The notes beneath the pieces are model-generated. The model was not told the origin of the DNA. It did not search any database and saw only the letters and a program-made list of their open reading frames with translations. The position numbers were made by a program, and so were the translations under genes. Below are positions 1 through 5,972 of a DNA stretch of 5,972 nucleotides, in pieces. Origin of the DNA: Paracoccaceae bacterium. Its GTDB lineage: Bacteria; Pseudomonadota; Alphaproteobacteria; Rhodobacterales; Rhodobacteraceae. Every line of letters starts with the position of its first letter. Position 1 is the stretch's first letter. The stretch lies in contig WTGT01000015.1 of NCBI GenBank assembly GCA_011523445.1, positions 1-5,972 of the forward strand, in the 5' to 3' direction.

Positions 1-563
1 ATCCAGGAGCCTCCCACACAGGCTACATTGTCCAAACTGAGATAGTCCATGAAATTTGATTCATTGACACCTCCCGTTGGACAAAATCTCAAGTGGGGAA
101 GAGGGCCCATTATGGATTTGAGATAGGGAATACCTCCCGATGGTTCGGCTGGAAAGAACTTGAGCATCGTAATGCCCTTTTCAGCCAAATTCATCATTTC
201 CGATGCCGTTACCGCACCTGGAAGGTAAGGAAAATCAAGGTCAATGCATGCATCCACCAAAGTTGGGGTGGACCCGGGAGAAACCCCGAAGCTTGCTCCG
301 GCTTCCCTGGCTTTGATCACATCATCAACCGAGGCGAGGCTACCAGCGCCAACAGTACAGGTCGTGTTTTGGGCAATCTCTCTTATTGCCTCTAATGCAT
401 TGGCTGTTCGCAATACCACTTCAATAACTGACATTCCAGCATTGATCAAGGTTTCGGCCAGTGGAACCGCATGCCTTGTATCCTCTATCTCGATTATCGG
501 AATAATGCTTGTTTTGTCCACAAGGTTGATCATGCGTGTACTGATGGAATGGGTATATGACAT
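1..563 (-). CDS. eda: KDPG aldolase (2-dehydro-3-deoxy-6-phosphogluconate aldolase), 3' end cut by window edge
   Basis: Cytosolic class I aldolase that splits 2-keto-3-deoxy-6-phosphogluconate into pyruvate and glyceraldehyde 3-phosphate, the last step of the Entner-Doudoroff pathway. Reading from the ATG at 563 gives 187 codons before the edge; E. coli Eda is about 213 residues, so roughly 25 C-terminal residues are missing. Visible landmarks are IIPIIEI (20-26), VIEVVLRT (46-53, catalytic Glu48 and Arg52), the GAG loop (72-74), SPG (95-97), LKFFPAE (134-140, Schiff-base Lys135), RFCPTGG (159-165, phosphate binding) and GGSW (184-187). The loop position usually held by Thr (GAGT) is Ser75 here. 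The start lies 9 bases after the edd stop, and TAGG (572-575), which includes that stop, sits 8 bases upstream as a modest ribosome binding site. Met11 is a possible later start, but the length before IIPIIEI fits the first ATG. Family assignment is secure. Confidence 0.95.
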   Translation of the reverse strand, partial: MSYTHSISTRMINLVDKTSIIPIIEIEDTRHAVPLAETLINAGMSVIEVVLRTANALEAIREIAQNTTCTVGAGSLASVDDVIKAREAGASFGVSPGSTPTLVDACIDLDFPYLPGAVTASEMMNLAEKGITMLKFFPAEPSGGIPYLKSIMGPLPHLRFCPTGGVNESNFMDYLSLDNVACVGGSW

Positions 564-572
564 TATTGAAAC

Positions 573-2375
573 CTAAACGATTGATGATGCACCGGTTGAT
601 GCCGAACCTACATTATCTCGAAAACTCCTGAACAATTCCCGCCCCAAACCTTCATTTCCAGGTGCGGAATATTCAATGTCCGGCCTGTCTCTAAAGCCAT
701 CGGTGAGCACATCCATGGAACCAGATAATGCATCAAGTCTAATTATATCCCCGTCCAAAATTTTCCCTATGGGACCATTATCCAGCACTTCGGGAGAAGT
801 ATGAATGACAGATGGTACCTTACCAGAAGCTCCAGACATTCTGCCATCTGTCAACAAGGCAATTTTTAATCCGCGTCCAAGCAGAACGGATAGCATTGGG
901 GTAAGTGAGTGAAGTTCGGGCATGCCATTGGATTTTGGTCCCTGCTTTCTGACCACGATTACCGTATCGCTGTCAATTTTATTTTCCTTGAAGGCTTTCT
1001 TGACATCTTCCTGGTCAGTAAAGACCATAGCTGGTGCTTCTATCAGGTGATGCTTTGGATCTACGGCAGAAATTTTCATAATTCCTTCACCGATGTTACC
1101 CTTGAGGTATTTCAATCCTCCGGTTTTGCTGAAGGGTTTGCGAGATGAAGTCAGGATTTTTTCATTGAGTGACGAGTCCAATCCAGATTTCCACATGATT
1201 TCACCGTCCTTCAGAATAGGTTCAGAAGTATAACTGCTGAGATTGTTACCATTCACGGTTCGGACATCATCATGGAGCAAACCATCTTCGAGAAGATTGC
1301 CGATGATATAACTTAAGCCCCCAGCGGCGTGGAACTGATTTACATCAGCCAAACCGTTGGGATATACCCTTGCCATAAGGGGTACGATTGCTGAAATCTT
1401 GTCGAAATCCTCAATGGTCAGTATGATTCCTGCCGCCTTGGCCATTGCAATCATGTGAATGACCAGATTAGTTGAACCTCCGGTTGCCATCAAGCCAACA
1501 ATACCATTCACAAAAGCCTTTTCATTGAGGATATGACCAACTGGGGTAAATTCATTGCCGAGTGATGTCAGGGACAAGACCCTTTTCGTACCTTCTTCGG
1601 TCAAGGCTTTCCTCAAGGGGGTTCCAGGATTGACAAATGAGGATCCGGGCAAATGCAACCCCATGAATTCCATCAACATCTGGTTAGAATTGGCAGTACC
1701 GTAGAACGTACAGGTTCCGGGACCATGGTAAGCCTGCATTTCCGATTTAAGTAGCTCTTCCCTGGTTATTTCACCCTTGGAGTATTTTTGTCGGGTAATT
1801 GCCTTCTCTTCATTGGACAAACCAGACGTCATGGGCCCGGCCGGTAAAAAGATGCCCGGCAAATGTCCAAAAGTTGCCGCTGCCATAACGAGACCAGGTA
1901 CAATCTTATCGCATACTCCCAGATAGGCTACTGCATCGAAGGTGTCGTGGGATAGAGCCACTGCCGTTGAAAGGGCGATGACATCGCGTGAAAAAAGGGA
2001 CAACTCCATTCCAGGCTGACCTTGTGTTACCCCATCACACATAGCTGGAACGCCACCTGCAACCTGAGCCGTTGCTCCAGCCTTTATGGCTGCCTGCTTA
2101 ATCAGGTCAGGGAATTCTGCAAAGGGCTGATGAGCAGATAGCATATCATTGTAGGCGGTGATTATGCCAAGGTTGGGGGATCTACCTTCGGCCAATACAG
2201 GTTTTTCTGAACCCATAGCAGCATAGGCATGGGCCTGATTTCCACAGGATAAGTGTGCCCTGTTTGGTTCTTTATTGACCATAACATCTATCTTGGTCAG
2301 ATAGGCACTTCGTAATTCACTGCTTCGGTTGGTAATATCCTCAGTGATTTGAGCAAGTTCCGTATTCAACTTCAT
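573..2375 (-). CDS. edd: 6-phosphogluconate dehydratase
   Basis: Dehydrates 6-phosphogluconate to 2-keto-3-deoxy-6-phosphogluconate, the first committed Entner-Doudoroff step, in the cytosol. At 600 residues it is full length (E. coli Edd about 603) and aligns end to end from memory. It belongs to the IlvD/Edd Fe-S dehydratase family: both signatures are present, CDKIVPG (155-161) and LLTDGRMSGASGK (507-519). The likely [4Fe-4S] cysteines are Cys113 (AMCDGVTQGQPGMELS), Cys155 and Cys222 (GTCTFYGTANSNQM). ATGGSTN (298-304) and QGPKSNGMPE (478-487) are also typical of Edd and separate it from IlvD. The substrate passes directly to Eda, whose gene follows after 9 bases. Family members have oxygen-labile clusters (known for the family, not visible here). 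The ATG start has AGGA only 2 bases upstream (2378-2381), unusually close; a TTG at codon 3 (2367-2369) would be spaced 8 bases from it. An in-frame TAA eight codons upstream rules out a longer protein. Confidence 0.97.
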   Translation of the reverse strand: MKLNTELAQITEDITNRSSELRSAYLTKIDVMVNKEPNRAHLSCGNQAHAYAAMGSEKPVLAEGRSPNLGIITAYNDMLSAHQPFAEFPDLIKQAAIKAGATAQVAGGVPAMCDGVTQGQPGMELSLFSRDVIALSTAVALSHDTFDAVAYLGVCDKIVPGLVMAAATFGHLPGIFLPAGPMTSGLSNEEKAITRQKYSKGEITREELLKSEMQAYHGPGTCTFYGTANSNQMLMEFMGLHLPGSSFVNPGTPLRKALTEEGTKRVLSLTSLGNEFTPVGHILNEKAFVNGIVGLMATGGSTNLVIHMIAMAKAAGIILTIEDFDKISAIVPLMARVYPNGLADVNQFHAAGGLSYIIGNLLEDGLLHDDVRTVNGNNLSSYTSEPILKDGEIMWKSGLDSSLNEKILTSSRKPFSKTGGLKYLKGNIGEGIMKISAVDPKHHLIEAPAMVFTDQEDVKKAFKENKIDSDTVIVVRKQGPKSNGMPELHSLTPMLSVLLGRGLKIALLTDGRMSGASGKVPSVIHTSPEVLDNGPIGKILDGDIIRLDALSGSMDVLTDGFRDRPDIEYSAPGNEGLGRELFRSFRDNVGSASTGASSIV

Positions 2376-2409
2376 GATCCTATATTCGCCTATTCCTTAA
2401 GTCCTTCAG

Positions 2410-2436
2410 CACAATTGATGTGAAAATGCAGTTGTG
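2410..2436. promoter_or_regulatory. Imperfect inverted repeat in the gap upstream of edd, possible operator
   Basis: On the plus strand CACAATTG (2410-2417) and CAGTTGTG (2429-2436) form 8-base inverted arms with one mismatch around an 11-base spacer. The repeat directly abuts the stop codon of the upstream dehydrogenase gene and lies about 35 bases before the edd start, in the largest intergenic gap of the window (61 bases). In minus-strand RNA it would make a hairpin with one C-A mismatch and no U-tract, so it does not look like an intrinsic terminator. An operator for edd-eda control is possible but unproven; I recognise no known regulator site, and a short repeat like this can arise by chance. 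Confidence 0.25.
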
Positions 2437-3192
2437 TCAAACCATTCGCAAGCCACCATCCAGTCGGATGTTCTCTCCATTGATATAGGGACATTCAATC
2501 AGGAAGTTAACAAGTTGGGCGAATTCCTTCGGCTGCCCCAATCGCTTGGGGAAAACGACACTCTCGGCAAGTTGATCCCTTACATCTTCCTTCACTGTCT
2601 TGAGCATTGGAGTATCAAAAATACCCGGACAAATCGCGACAACCCTTATTCCGAACCTGCCTAAATCCCTTGCCAAGGGAAGTGTCATACCAGCCACTCC
2701 TGCCTTGGATGAAGCATAGGCGACCTGTCCCCTTTGACCATCGGTAGAAGCAATCGAAGAGGTATTGATAATGACACCACGTTCCCCATCGTTATTTGGT
2801 TTGTTGGAAGCCATTTGGGTCGAGGTCAGCCGCACCACATTGAACATTCCGGCAAGGTTAACCTCAATCGTTTTGCTATAAACATCAAAATCATGAGGGC
2901 CGGTTTTTCCCAGGGTCATCTCAGCGGGAGCAATACCGGCACAATTTACACAGATATCAATATTCCCGACTTTTTGCTTGATTTCTTCCAACCCGTCCTC
3001 GACTTCTTCAGTTGATGTAACATCCATCGGAATAAAAAGGGCCCCGATTTCTTCAGCCACCATTTTTGACTTTTCCGAGGGTAAATCAGCCAAAATGGTT
3101 CTGGCTCCCTTTACAGCAAGTGAGATGAGGGTAGCTTTGCCCAAGCCGGAAGCTCCACCAGTGACAAGGGTGATTTTTTCTTTTATTTCCAT
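2437..3192 (-). CDS. Short-chain dehydrogenase, HSD17B10-like (type 2 3-hydroxyacyl-CoA / 2-methyl-3-hydroxybutyryl-CoA dehydrogenase)
   Basis: NAD-dependent oxidoreductase of the classical SDR family, expected to oxidise short-chain L-3-hydroxyacyl-CoAs, including 2-methyl-3-hydroxybutyryl-CoA from isoleucine. The 251 residues show the Rossmann motif TGGASGLG (11-18), Asp36 at the end of beta-2 (favouring NAD over NADP), NCAGIAP (83-89), Asn112, catalytic Ser146, and Tyr159 and Lys163 in YASSK. Several stretches match human HSD17B10 as I recall it, far beyond generic SDR features: RGVIINTSS, GMTLPLARDLGRFGIRV, FPKRLGQPKEFAQLV and the C-terminal NGENIRLDGGLRM. The family's insert before RGVIINT is also present. 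The ATG start has GGAG (3198-3201) 5 bases upstream. It lies 36 bases after the decarboxylase gene and 61 before edd, downstream of two valine-degradation genes, which supports a branched-chain acyl-CoA role. The exact substrate is inferred; general beta-oxidation or a steroid/alcohol substrate cannot be excluded. Confidence 0.88.
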   Translation of the reverse strand: MEIKEKITLVTGGASGLGKATLISLAVKGARTILADLPSEKSKMVAEEIGALFIPMDVTSTEEVEDGLEEIKQKVGNIDICVNCAGIAPAEMTLGKTGPHDFDVYSKTIEVNLAGMFNVVRLTSTQMASNKPNNDGERGVIINTSSIASTDGQRGQVAYASSKAGVAGMTLPLARDLGRFGIRVVAICPGIFDTPMLKTVKEDVRDQLAESVVFPKRLGQPKEFAQLVNFLIECPYINGENIRLDGGLRMV

Positions 3193-3228
3193 TTTCGCTC
3201 CGATTGCTGTTTGCTTTTACAATCCAGG

Positions 3229-4668
3229 TTAATCCCGGGAGGTAGAACCATCGGTCATTTCAAGTTTTATCCGGTCACCCAACTCCCTGACAACATCATA
3301 GGCCATTAAAACATCATCTCTGGTTGTTGAATAGGTACCACAGGTAAACCTAATGGTGGTTTTGCCATCAATTTTTGCCTGGGTCAGATAAATCCTTCCA
3401 TCATCATTAATACGTTCAAAAAGTCTATTGGTTACCAATTCAGAATCCATTCCCCGAGGCTTGAAACGAAAACCAAATAACGCCAGAGGTGAACTGAAGG
3501 CCAACTCAAATTCATTATCCGAACAGAATTTCTTTTCCAATTCCTTGGTCCATTTGACATGATTGCGGATCAAATCCCTCAAACCGCTCAATCCATAAGC
3601 CCTTAATGTAAACCATACTTTCAAGGCCCTGAATCTTCGACCAAGTACAATTGCCATTTCACTCAAGTTAGAAATTCTGTCTTCGCCCTTGGTCCTGAGG
3701 TAATCTGGTCTCAACCCAACCGTTTTCGATTGAAGTATTGGATCGGCCAGAAACTGGATAGAACATTCCAACTGCATCCCCAGCCACTTGTGGGGGTTTA
3801 TTACAATTGAATCGGCTCCCTCGACCCCTTTCCAGAGATACCTGAATTCAGGACAAACCATTGCTGAACCAGCCCAGGCTGCATCAACATGGGTATATAA
3901 ATCAAATTCCCTGGCAATTTGAATGGGTTCAACAAGATTGTCGATTGCACCAGTGGCCGTACCACCCACACAAAGAACAAGTCCAGCGGGTCTGTATCCA
4001 GCATCAATATCTTCCAAAATCATGTCGCGAAGGTGTTCGGGATCAATTGACCGGTTGGGCAGGTTATTTGGAAATCTCAGATTGTCAAATCCAATTCCCG
4101 AAAGTTTCACCGCCTTCTCAATTGATGAATGGTTTTCTTTCGAGCCATAAATACGCAATTGGGGTGAGTGCCGCAGACCACGCTCCAAACCTTCCCAATT
4201 GAGGGCCTTTTCCCTCATGGTCAATACGGCAGTCAAGGTTGCCGAAGATGCAGTATCCTGAATCAATCCGGAATATCCTGATTGTAACCCAAAAGCATGA
4301 CCAAACCATTGAATCATTCTTTCTTCCAGCTCTGTTGCTGCTGGGGAGGTTTGCCAAAGCATGGAATTTGTTGCCATGTAATTGACCAGCTGTTCAGCAA
4401 TGATTGAAGCAGGTGAGGCATTGGATACGAAGTAGGTAAAGAACCTAGGATGCTGCCAATGGGTTATGCCCGGAGGTATGATTTCTTTGAAATCCCTGAA
4501 TATGATCTCCATATCCTCGGGATTTTCTGGTGGATTTTCAGGTAAAAGAGCTTTGATATCTCCCGGCTCAACCTGAGATCGGACAGGCTGATCATCAAGA
4601 GTTGAAAAATACTCTTCGGCCCATTTTGCAGCTTCACCAGACCATTTCGGCAGATCTGAATATTTCAT
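3229..4668 (-). CDS. PLP-dependent group II decarboxylase (aromatic-L-amino-acid/DOPA decarboxylase type)
   Basis: Cytosolic fold-type I PLP enzyme expected to decarboxylate an L-amino acid to its amine and CO2. The 479 residues match the usual length of aromatic amino acid decarboxylases. In order: HPRFFTYF (73-80), SPAATELE (108-115), TASSATL (139-145), His180 in ENHSSIEKA (stacks on the PLP ring), Thr237 and Asp243, HVDAAWAGSAMVCPEF (260-275; Asp262 binds the pyridine nitrogen), NPHKWLG (291-297) with Schiff-base Lys294, and LGRRFRALKVWFTLRAYG (342-359). Tyr323 in PDYLR corresponds to human DDC Tyr332 in the mobile loop; keeping Tyr rather than Phe favours true decarboxylation over aldehyde synthesis. 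Substrate cannot be read from sequence; aromatic amino acids are the family default, but the neighbours degrade valine. The start has AAGG 9 bases upstream (4678-4681), partly inside a small hairpin. The gene sits 42 bases after mmsB and ends in TAA 36 bases before the dehydrogenase gene. Confidence 0.9.
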   Translation of the reverse strand: MKYSDLPKWSGEAAKWAEEYFSTLDDQPVRSQVEPGDIKALLPENPPENPEDMEIIFRDFKEIIPPGITHWQHPRFFTYFVSNASPASIIAEQLVNYMATNSMLWQTSPAATELEERMIQWFGHAFGLQSGYSGLIQDTASSATLTAVLTMREKALNWEGLERGLRHSPQLRIYGSKENHSSIEKAVKLSGIGFDNLRFPNNLPNRSIDPEHLRDMILEDIDAGYRPAGLVLCVGGTATGAIDNLVEPIQIAREFDLYTHVDAAWAGSAMVCPEFRYLWKGVEGADSIVINPHKWLGMQLECSIQFLADPILQSKTVGLRPDYLRTKGEDRISNLSEMAIVLGRRFRALKVWFTLRAYGLSGLRDLIRNHVKWTKELEKKFCSDNEFELAFSSPLALFGFRFKPRGMDSELVTNRLFERINDDGRIYLTQAKIDGKTTIRFTCGTYSTTRDDVLMAYDVVRELGDRIKLEMTDGSTSRD

Positions 4669-4681
4669 AAGGTCAAACCTT
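4669..4681 (-). promoter_or_regulatory. Perfect 5-bp hairpin covering the decarboxylase ribosome binding site
   Basis: Read on the minus strand, AAGGT-TTG-ACCTT forms a perfect 5-base stem with a 3-base loop ending directly at the ATG of the decarboxylase gene. The 5' arm contains the AAGG that is the best Shine-Dalgarno candidate for that gene (preceded by GAGA). If the stem forms, it would mask the ribosome binding site and lower or regulate initiation. Two A-U pairs at the base and a tight loop make it only marginally stable, so its effect is an inference and a chance origin is quite possible. Confidence 0.35.
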
Positions 4682-4710
4682 TCTCTTTGGTGATTGGTTG
4701 TTTCAGCTCG

Positions 4711-5571
4711 CTATTTTTCAAGCATGGGTAGGATTACTGAGGAAAAATCCTTATCGCCGTGGCCTTCATCGCAGAACCTGCTGTAGTAATCAGTTGCCTT
4801 GGCTCCCATTTCCGTATTGAAACCAACCACCTCAGAGGCTTTTTGGGACAAAAGCAGATCCTTCAACATCAGAGCAGCGGAAAACCCGGGTTTATAATCA
4901 TTATCGGCAGGCGATTGAGGTCCAATACCCGGAAGAGGGCAATACACATTGTTGGTCCAGCTATATCCCGATGATTGCGAAACCACCTCGAACAGGACTT
5001 TATGATCAAGATTCAACTTCTTGGCCAAGCCATAAGCTTCACAGGTAACAATCATGGTTGCACCCAAAATCATGTTGTTACACATTTTTGCTGCCTGTCC
5101 TGAACCGGAAGGACCACAATGAATGATTTTTCCTCCCATTATTTCAAGCAATGGCTCGATCCTGACAAATGCGGTTTCCTCACCCCCAACCATGAATGTC
5201 AGAGTACCGGCCTTAGCCCCAAGGCTTCCACCCGATACCGGTGCATCAATAAAATCCAATCCGTTTTCCTTAGCCATTTTTGAGACCTGGATAGCTGTAT
5301 CGACTTCAATGGTTGAACAATCGGCAAACAGGGAACCTTCATCCATAACCGGAATTATTTCATTTGCCACCTCACTTAAAATAGCTCCACTAGGAAGCAT
5401 CGTAATGACAATATCCTTTCCTTTGGAAACTTCATCTGCTGAAGAGCATGAGATTGCTCCATCCGGGTAATTTTCCGTTACATCAAACGCATGGACTTCC
5501 TTACCCGTCTTGATGAGATTTTCCACCATGGGGTATCCCATGTTTCCCAAGCCAATAAAACCGATTTTCAC
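4711..5571 (-). CDS. mmsB: 3-hydroxyisobutyrate dehydrogenase
   Basis: NAD-dependent beta-hydroxyacid dehydrogenase that oxidises 3-hydroxyisobutyrate to methylmalonate semialdehyde in valine degradation. I choose the GTG at 5571, giving 286 residues starting MKIGFIGLGNMG, the usual N-terminus of the family. AAGGA (5578-5582) lies 6 bases upstream. The GTG at 5586 would add five residues but has no ribosome binding site and would itself overlap this one. Landmarks are the dinucleotide loop GLGNMG (7-12), substrate-binding DAPVSGG (109-115), GSGQAAKMCNN (156-166) with catalytic Lys162 and Asn166, Lys237 in LMLKDLLL, and a C-terminal region HGDKDFSSV (271-279) typical of 3-hydroxyisobutyrate rather than tartronate semialdehyde reductases. 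Its start overlaps the hydrolase stop by 4 bases (GTGA), suggesting coupled translation of the enzyme that makes its substrate and the one that consumes it. A related beta-hydroxyacid substrate is possible, but the neighbour makes valine degradation the best reading. Confidence 0.95.
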   Translation of the reverse strand: MKIGFIGLGNMGYPMVENLIKTGKEVHAFDVTENYPDGAISCSSADEVSKGKDIVITMLPSGAILSEVANEIIPVMDEGSLFADCSTIEVDTAIQVSKMAKENGLDFIDAPVSGGSLGAKAGTLTFMVGGEETAFVRIEPLLEIMGGKIIHCGPSGSGQAAKMCNNMILGATMIVTCEAYGLAKKLNLDHKVLFEVVSQSSGYSWTNNVYCPLPGIGPQSPADNDYKPGFSAALMLKDLLLSQKASEVVGFNTEMGAKATDYYSRFCDEGHGDKDFSSVILPMLEK

Positions 5572-5972
5572 TGTACTTCCTTCCACTTTAGTGATTGATT
5601 CCCCAATGGTCCAAGCATGAAATCCACCTCGCTTCCAGCAACCTCTCGCAAGGAAGAATGCTTCCAGCCAGGCTTGAAATCCTTGTCAATGACCTGTGCC
5701 CTTATCCCCTCTATAAAATCACTGTACCTAGCTGATCGGAAAGTGAATCTGAATTCCATATCCAGAGCTTCTTCAATAGATTTGGAATGTCTCTGATCCC
5801 TTATCAATTGCAAGGCACACGCCAATGCAAGTGGAGAATTCCTGTAAATCTTTTTTAATGCGTCTTTGCTCCACTCGGTACCCAATTCCAAAAGAGCACT
5901 TTCAATTTCTCCTATCGTACCCAGGCTGAAAACCTGGTCAATCAATTCCCTTGTGCTCAAAAGGTCAATATT
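5568..5972 (-). CDS. 3-hydroxyisobutyryl-CoA hydrolase, C-terminal part (N-terminus beyond window edge)
   Basis: Crotonase-fold thioesterase that releases 3-hydroxyisobutyrate from its CoA ester in valine degradation; this makes the substrate of the following mmsB product. Only the last 134 residues are present and the frame stays open to the right edge, so this is the 3' part of a gene probably about 350 codons long. The TTG at 5960 is internal, not a start. The diagnostic C-terminal region of the HIBCH subfamily is clear (numbering from the edge): NSPLALACALQLI (45-57), the segment LDMEFRF (70-76), and FIEGIRAQVIDKD (86-98) followed by PGWKHSSLREV (101-111). This tail, absent from ordinary enoyl-CoA hydratases, is what makes the call firm. 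The crotonase oxyanion hole and the catalytic Glu/Asp lie outside the window and cannot be checked. The TGA stop overlaps the mmsB GTG start by 4 bases. Confidence 0.9.
   Translation of the reverse strand, partial: NIDLLSTRELIDQVFSLGTIGEIESALLELGTEWSKDALKKIYRNSPLALACALQLIRDQRHSKSIEEALDMEFRFTFRSARYSDFIEGIRAQVIDKDFKPGWKHSSLREVAGSEVDFMLGPLGNQSLKWKEVQ
5578..5582 (-). promoter_or_regulatory. Ribosome binding site that decides the mmsB start
   Basis: AAGGA on the minus strand lies 6 bases before the GTG at 5571, a near-ideal spacing, and sits within the last codons of the hydrolase gene. It favours the GTG at 5571 over the GTG at 5586, which has no purine-rich site at a usable distance upstream. 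Confidence 0.75.

Noticed and set aside
244..576. Plus-strand open frame of 110 codons opposite eda
   Set aside because: It lies wholly antisense to a well-supported KDPG aldolase gene, resembles no family I know, and has no clear ribosome binding site; it is a shadow frame.
2376..2436. Possible sigma-70 promoter for edd in the intergenic gap
   Set aside because: TTGTGC and TATAGG elements can be picked out, but they are about 24 bases apart instead of about 17, so I do not call a promoter.
3233..3240. Perfect 8-base palindrome TCCCGGGA at the end of the decarboxylase gene
   Set aside because: It encodes the last Ser-Arg-Asp codons, has no loop and no following T-tract, and an 8-base palindrome is expected by chance in a window this size.
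3861..4202. Plus-strand open frame of 113 codons inside the decarboxylase gene, with further short frames on both strands
   Set aside because: All are nested in or antisense to the catalytic core of a conserved PLP decarboxylase and have low-complexity, non-family protein content.
5123..5470. Plus-strand open frame of 115 codons opposite mmsB
   Set aside because: It mirrors the mmsB coding sequence in another frame and shows no recognisable domain or start signal.
5958..5960. TTG at 5960 as the start of a small 130-residue protein
   Set aside because: The frame continues open to the window edge and the content is the C-terminal part of a 3-hydroxyisobutyryl-CoA hydrolase, so the TTG is an internal Leu codon.

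Overview
The window is a compact run of six protein genes, all on the minus strand. Gaps between them run from a 4-base overlap to 61 bases, so it reads as one candidate operon transcribed from right to left. Both edges cut a gene: the first gene (right edge) lacks its N-terminal part and the last gene (left edge) lacks its C-terminal end. There is no RNA gene, mobile element, CRISPR array or intrinsic terminator that I can support, and no gene-free stretch longer than 61 bases.

In transcription order the genes are: (1) the C-terminal part of a 3-hydroxyisobutyryl-CoA hydrolase; (2) 3-hydroxyisobutyrate dehydrogenase (mmsB), whose start overlaps the previous stop in a GTGA junction; (3) a PLP-dependent group II (aromatic-L-amino-acid/DOPA-type) decarboxylase; (4) a short-chain dehydrogenase that matches the human HSD17B10 / type 2 3-hydroxyacyl-CoA dehydrogenase pattern over its full length; (5) 6-phosphogluconate dehydratase (edd); (6) KDPG aldolase (eda), truncated by the window edge.

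Genes 1 and 2 are consecutive steps of valine degradation: 3-hydroxyisobutyryl-CoA to free 3-hydroxyisobutyrate, then to methylmalonate semialdehyde. Gene 4 fits the matching isoleucine step (2-methyl-3-hydroxybutyryl-CoA oxidation) or general short-chain beta-oxidation. Genes 5 and 6 are the two diagnostic enzymes of the Entner-Doudoroff pathway, turning 6-phosphogluconate into pyruvate and glyceraldehyde 3-phosphate. Gene 3 has no obvious place in either pathway and is the main functional puzzle.

The base composition (about 40-45% GC in the lines I sampled, with no visible break) and the combination of Entner-Doudoroff genes with branched-chain amino acid catabolism suggest a heterotrophic proteobacterium, perhaps a moderate-GC marine alphaproteobacterium. 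That placement is an inference, not something the sequence proves. Overall this is an ordinary metabolic region. I found no convincing sign of an undescribed system. The points worth a second look are the odd gene mixture, the orphan decarboxylase with a small hairpin over its ribosome binding site, an inverted repeat ahead of edd, and an active-site Ser-for-Thr change in Eda.
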